34,291 nt of DNA from Alphaproteobacteria bacterium UBA6038 (GTDB taxonomy: Bacteria > Pseudomonadota > Alphaproteobacteria > Micropepsales > Micropepsaceae), in NCBI GenBank assembly GCA_002429315.1, contig DIZC01000077.1, positions 848 to 35,138 on the forward strand. The letters are read 5' to 3'. The notes beneath the pieces are model-generated. The model was not told the DNA's origin, did not search any database, and was given only the letters and a program-made list of their open reading frames with translations. The translations under genes and the position numbers were made by a program. Shown one piece after another: positions 32,848-34,291 of the stretch. Each line of letters opens with the position of its first letter. Position 1 is the stretch's first letter.

Positions 32848-32890
32848 TTCATACAGGTGTTATAACTTGCTGTTATAACAGCGGTATGAA
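32848..32890. promoter_or_regulatory. Nested palindromic operator of the toxin-antitoxin module
   Basis: A 43-bp dyad centred on base 32869. Outer arms are TTCATAC (32848-32854) and GTATGAA (32884-32890); inner arms are two copies of the self-palindrome GTTATAAC (32859-32866 and 32872-32879), 13 bp apart. Each copy contains TATAAC, a good -10 hexamer, so repressor binding would cover the promoter. It ends 13 nt before the antitoxin ATG. This is the form expected for autoregulation by an antitoxin or its toxin complex. Confidence 0.8.
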
Positions 32891-32903
32891 CGAGGCGTGA
32901 CCA

Positions 32904-33131
32904 ATGCACTTTCGGCTCAAGCTCATCCAGATCGGCAATTCGCTGGGCGTGACCCTGCCCAAGGAAATGCTGGCCGATCTCAACCTCGAAAAGGGCGACA
33001 CCGTGACGGTGATCTCCGCCCCCGGAGGATACCGCCTCACACCGTACGACGCAGACGTCGAACGGCAGATCGAGGAGGGACGCGCCGTGATGCGGGAATA
33101 CCGCGACACGCTGCGGGCGCTGGCGAAATGA
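32904..33131 (+). CDS. AbrB/MazE-type antitoxin
   Basis: A 75-residue swapped-hairpin DNA-binding antitoxin. The N-terminal domain reads LIQIGNSLGVTLPKEML (7-23), the AbrB signature, followed by LNLEKGDTVTVI. The C-terminal 30 residues are charged and helical, the part that usually neutralises the toxin. It starts after GAGG at 32893-32896 and overlaps the doc gene (ATGA). Confidence 0.88.
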   Translation: MHFRLKLIQIGNSLGVTLPKEMLADLNLEKGDTVTVISAPGGYRLTPYDADVERQIEEGRAVMREYRDTLRALAK

Positions 33132-33517
33132 GCGAACCTGTCTGGCTCAATCGCCGGGCGCTGGAACTCCTTCACAGCGAAAGCATCGCCGAACATGGCG
33201 GTGCCGAAGGCTTGCGCGATGAAGGGCTGTTCGAGTCCGCGCTGGCACGAGCGCAAAATCTGCTGGCATATGAGGGCGTCACCGAGCCGGCGCGTCTGGC
33301 GGCTGCCTATGCCTTCGGCCTTGCGAAGAACCATGCTTTCGTCGACGGCAACAAGCGGATCGCGTTCATCGCCGCCGCGCTGTTCCTGCGCCTGAACGGG
33401 TATCGCCTTGTCGCCGATCAGGCGGAGGCGACCCTCGTCATGCTTTCGGTTGCGTCGGGCGCGTTTTCGGAGAGCGAACTGGCGGAGTGGATCCGCAAGC
33501 ACGTGAAGCCGGCCTGA
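33128..33517 (+). CDS. doc: Doc/Fic-family toxin (death-on-curing type)
   Basis: A 129-residue Fic-fold protein. HAFVDGNKR (69-77) is the Doc catalytic motif (H-x-F-x-D-x-N-K-R); P1 Doc uses it to phosphorylate EF-Tu and stop translation. The leading helix GLRDEGLFESAL is also typical. All catalytic residues are intact. It is the toxin of the AbrB pair, a known combination on chromosomes and plasmids. Confidence 0.9.
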   Translation: MSEPVWLNRRALELLHSESIAEHGGAEGLRDEGLFESALARAQNLLAYEGVTEPARLAAAYAFGLAKNHAFVDGNKRIAFIAAALFLRLNGYRLVADQAEATLVMLSVASGAFSESELAEWIRKHVKPA

Positions 33518-33625
33518 CGATCCGGCCGGCGGGCCGCGCTTGGGCCCGGCGGAAAAGCGTGATCCACTGCCGCGCCGGAATCGTACCGCGCGTGTCCGCC
33601 GACGATCGGGGAAAGGCAGGGGCCG

Positions 33626-34099
33626 ATGGAATCCATACGTCCGGGACGCTTCACCGCGCATCTCGACAAGCCGGTGGTGCTGTTTCTGATCGGCACCCGG
33701 ATCAACCGCTTGCGCTCGCTGCCTCGTCTGCTCTGGTTCCTCAAGACCATGCCGACGATGCTGAAGGAGCTGGAGGCCCGCCCCGGCAGCGGGCTCTTGT
33801 GGTACCGCACCTACCTCTCCTGGCCGTACATCACCACGCAGCAATACTGGGAGAGCTTCGATCACCTGCTCGCCTATTCCAGCGACAAGGCAGGCGCGCA
33901 TTTTCCCGCCTGGGGACGCTACATGCGTGAGCTGATGAACGAGGGCTCGGTCGGCATCTGGCACGAGACCTATCTGGTCGAGCCGGGCAAGTTCGAATGC
34001 GTGTATGGCAACATGCCGGTGTTCGGGCTCGCCGCGGCCGGCAGTCACGTGAAGGCGGACGGCCGCCTCGCCACGGCCAAGGATCGCCTCGCCGCCTAG
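33626..34099 (+). CDS. DUF4188 domain protein
   Basis: A 157-residue cytoplasmic protein of the DUF4188 family, related in sequence to a group annotated as heme-containing or monooxygenase-like proteins. Motifs visible are GRFTAHLDKPVVLFLIGTRIN at the N-terminus, TYLSWPYITTQQYWESFDHL, HFPAWGRY and VGIWHETYLV. Its function is unknown. GGCAGGGGCCG precedes the ATG at 33626. Its stop is TAG within CTAG (34096-34099). Confidence 0.8.
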   Translation: MESIRPGRFTAHLDKPVVLFLIGTRINRLRSLPRLLWFLKTMPTMLKELEARPGSGLLWYRTYLSWPYITTQQYWESFDHLLAYSSDKAGAHFPAWGRYMRELMNEGSVGIWHETYLVEPGKFECVYGNMPVFGLAAAGSHVKADGRLATAKDRLAA

Positions 34100-34291
34100 T
34101 TGGGCCTGCTTGCGGAGCGCGAACTGGAGTTTGGCGTAGGCGATGTGCGCGCGGACGCGCCGGGTGAGCCGCCGGACGTCCGCCTGGAACGCCAGCATCT
34201 CCGCCGTGCGGCCGCCGTGCTTGAGCGCATTGCGGTTGCCTTTGGGAGCGCCGCGGCGGCGCGCAACGGAATTGTCCGAATTGTTCGGCGA
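34100..34291 (-). CDS. Partial gene: protein with RGAPKGNRNALKHG motif, 3' end unclear
   Basis: From the right edge the minus strand encodes a basic segment RRRGAPKGNRNALKHGG followed by a charged helix ending LRKQAQL. That motif starts many short unnamed alphaproteobacterial proteins. Its start is outside the window. In this frame there is no stop until far into the antisense of the next genes. One frame over, a TAG lies at 34098-34096. So the end may be frameshifted or degenerate. Function unknown. Confidence 0.5.

Noticed and set aside
33522..33553. GC-rich inverted repeat after doc (GGGCC...GGCCC), considered as terminator
   Set aside because: The stem is only about 6 bp with a 7-nt loop and no T-run follows.
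34100..34198. Extension of the edge gene as a 441-residue protein down to 32873
   Set aside because: Past about 34100 the frame is antisense to the DUF4188 and doc genes and has shadow composition.

Overview
This GC-rich window has the gene content and order of an alphaproteobacterial chromosome. The strongest evidence is the minus-strand run nfuA, tsaB, rimI, fur, plsC, miaB, phoH, ybeY, corC, lnt, xre (about 23.9 kb down to 14.9 kb). A DUF1674 (SDHAF4-like) gene, htpX and rsmB flank it, and a probable TipN-type polarity protein follows. Coq7 and an adrenodoxin-type ferredoxin fit the same class. The order or family cannot be fixed from sequence reading alone. Genes are tightly packed, with many 4-nt ATGA/GTGA/TTGA overlaps. 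No rRNA, tRNA, CRISPR array, transposase or prophage was recognised, and no stretch over 300 bases lacks a gene.

Layout. 1-1703 (minus): an arsenic operon, arsR, arsI/cadI, arsC and a MIP/aquaporin channel that runs off the left edge. 1767-4162: a secreted lytic transglycosylase and, divergent from it, a secreted beta-propeller protein. 4332-5289: an isolated gene of lower GC with a HEPN-like RxxxxH motif, bordered by a palindromic hairpin. 5322-7876 (minus): a secreted GH44 glycosidase and a YgjP-type metallopeptidase. 7935-10082 (plus): a translationally coupled set of VOC protein, dsbB, coq7 and a GNAT acetyltransferase. 10027-12248: a zinc-ribbon methyltransferase divergent from a protein resembling the large subunit of N,N-dimethylformamidase. 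12257-14916: gluQ, a serine esterase, an HNH endonuclease and a small unknown protein.

14941-23938 (minus) is the core operon for tRNA modification, ribosome maturation, envelope lipid and lipoprotein synthesis, iron regulation and Fe-S assembly. 24001-26424 holds the DUF1674 protein, the HtpX protease and the RsmB rRNA methyltransferase, followed by a 676-residue coiled-coil membrane protein (TipN-like). 28655-31214 (plus) carries an NnrU-family membrane protein, an Hpt phosphotransfer protein, and a flavoprotein ferredoxin reductase overlapping its 2Fe-2S ferredoxin. The right end is accessory in character: a DUF2975/XRE pair, a membrane-anchored proline-rich four-cysteine protein, an AbrB-Doc toxin-antitoxin module with a clear nested palindromic operator, a DUF4188 protein, and a partial minus-strand gene at the edge.

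Working together: arsC reduces arsenate, the channel could release arsenite, and ArsI could demethylate methylarsenite under ArsR control. VOC/dsbB/coq7 serve periplasmic disulfide formation and the ubiquinone that DsbB needs. The reductase and ferredoxin form an electron-transfer pair with no obvious partner enzyme in view. The least understood items are the HEPN-like gene, the 105-residue protein beside the HNH nuclease, the dimethylformamidase-like protein and the proline-rich protein. I did not find one clearly new multi-gene system.
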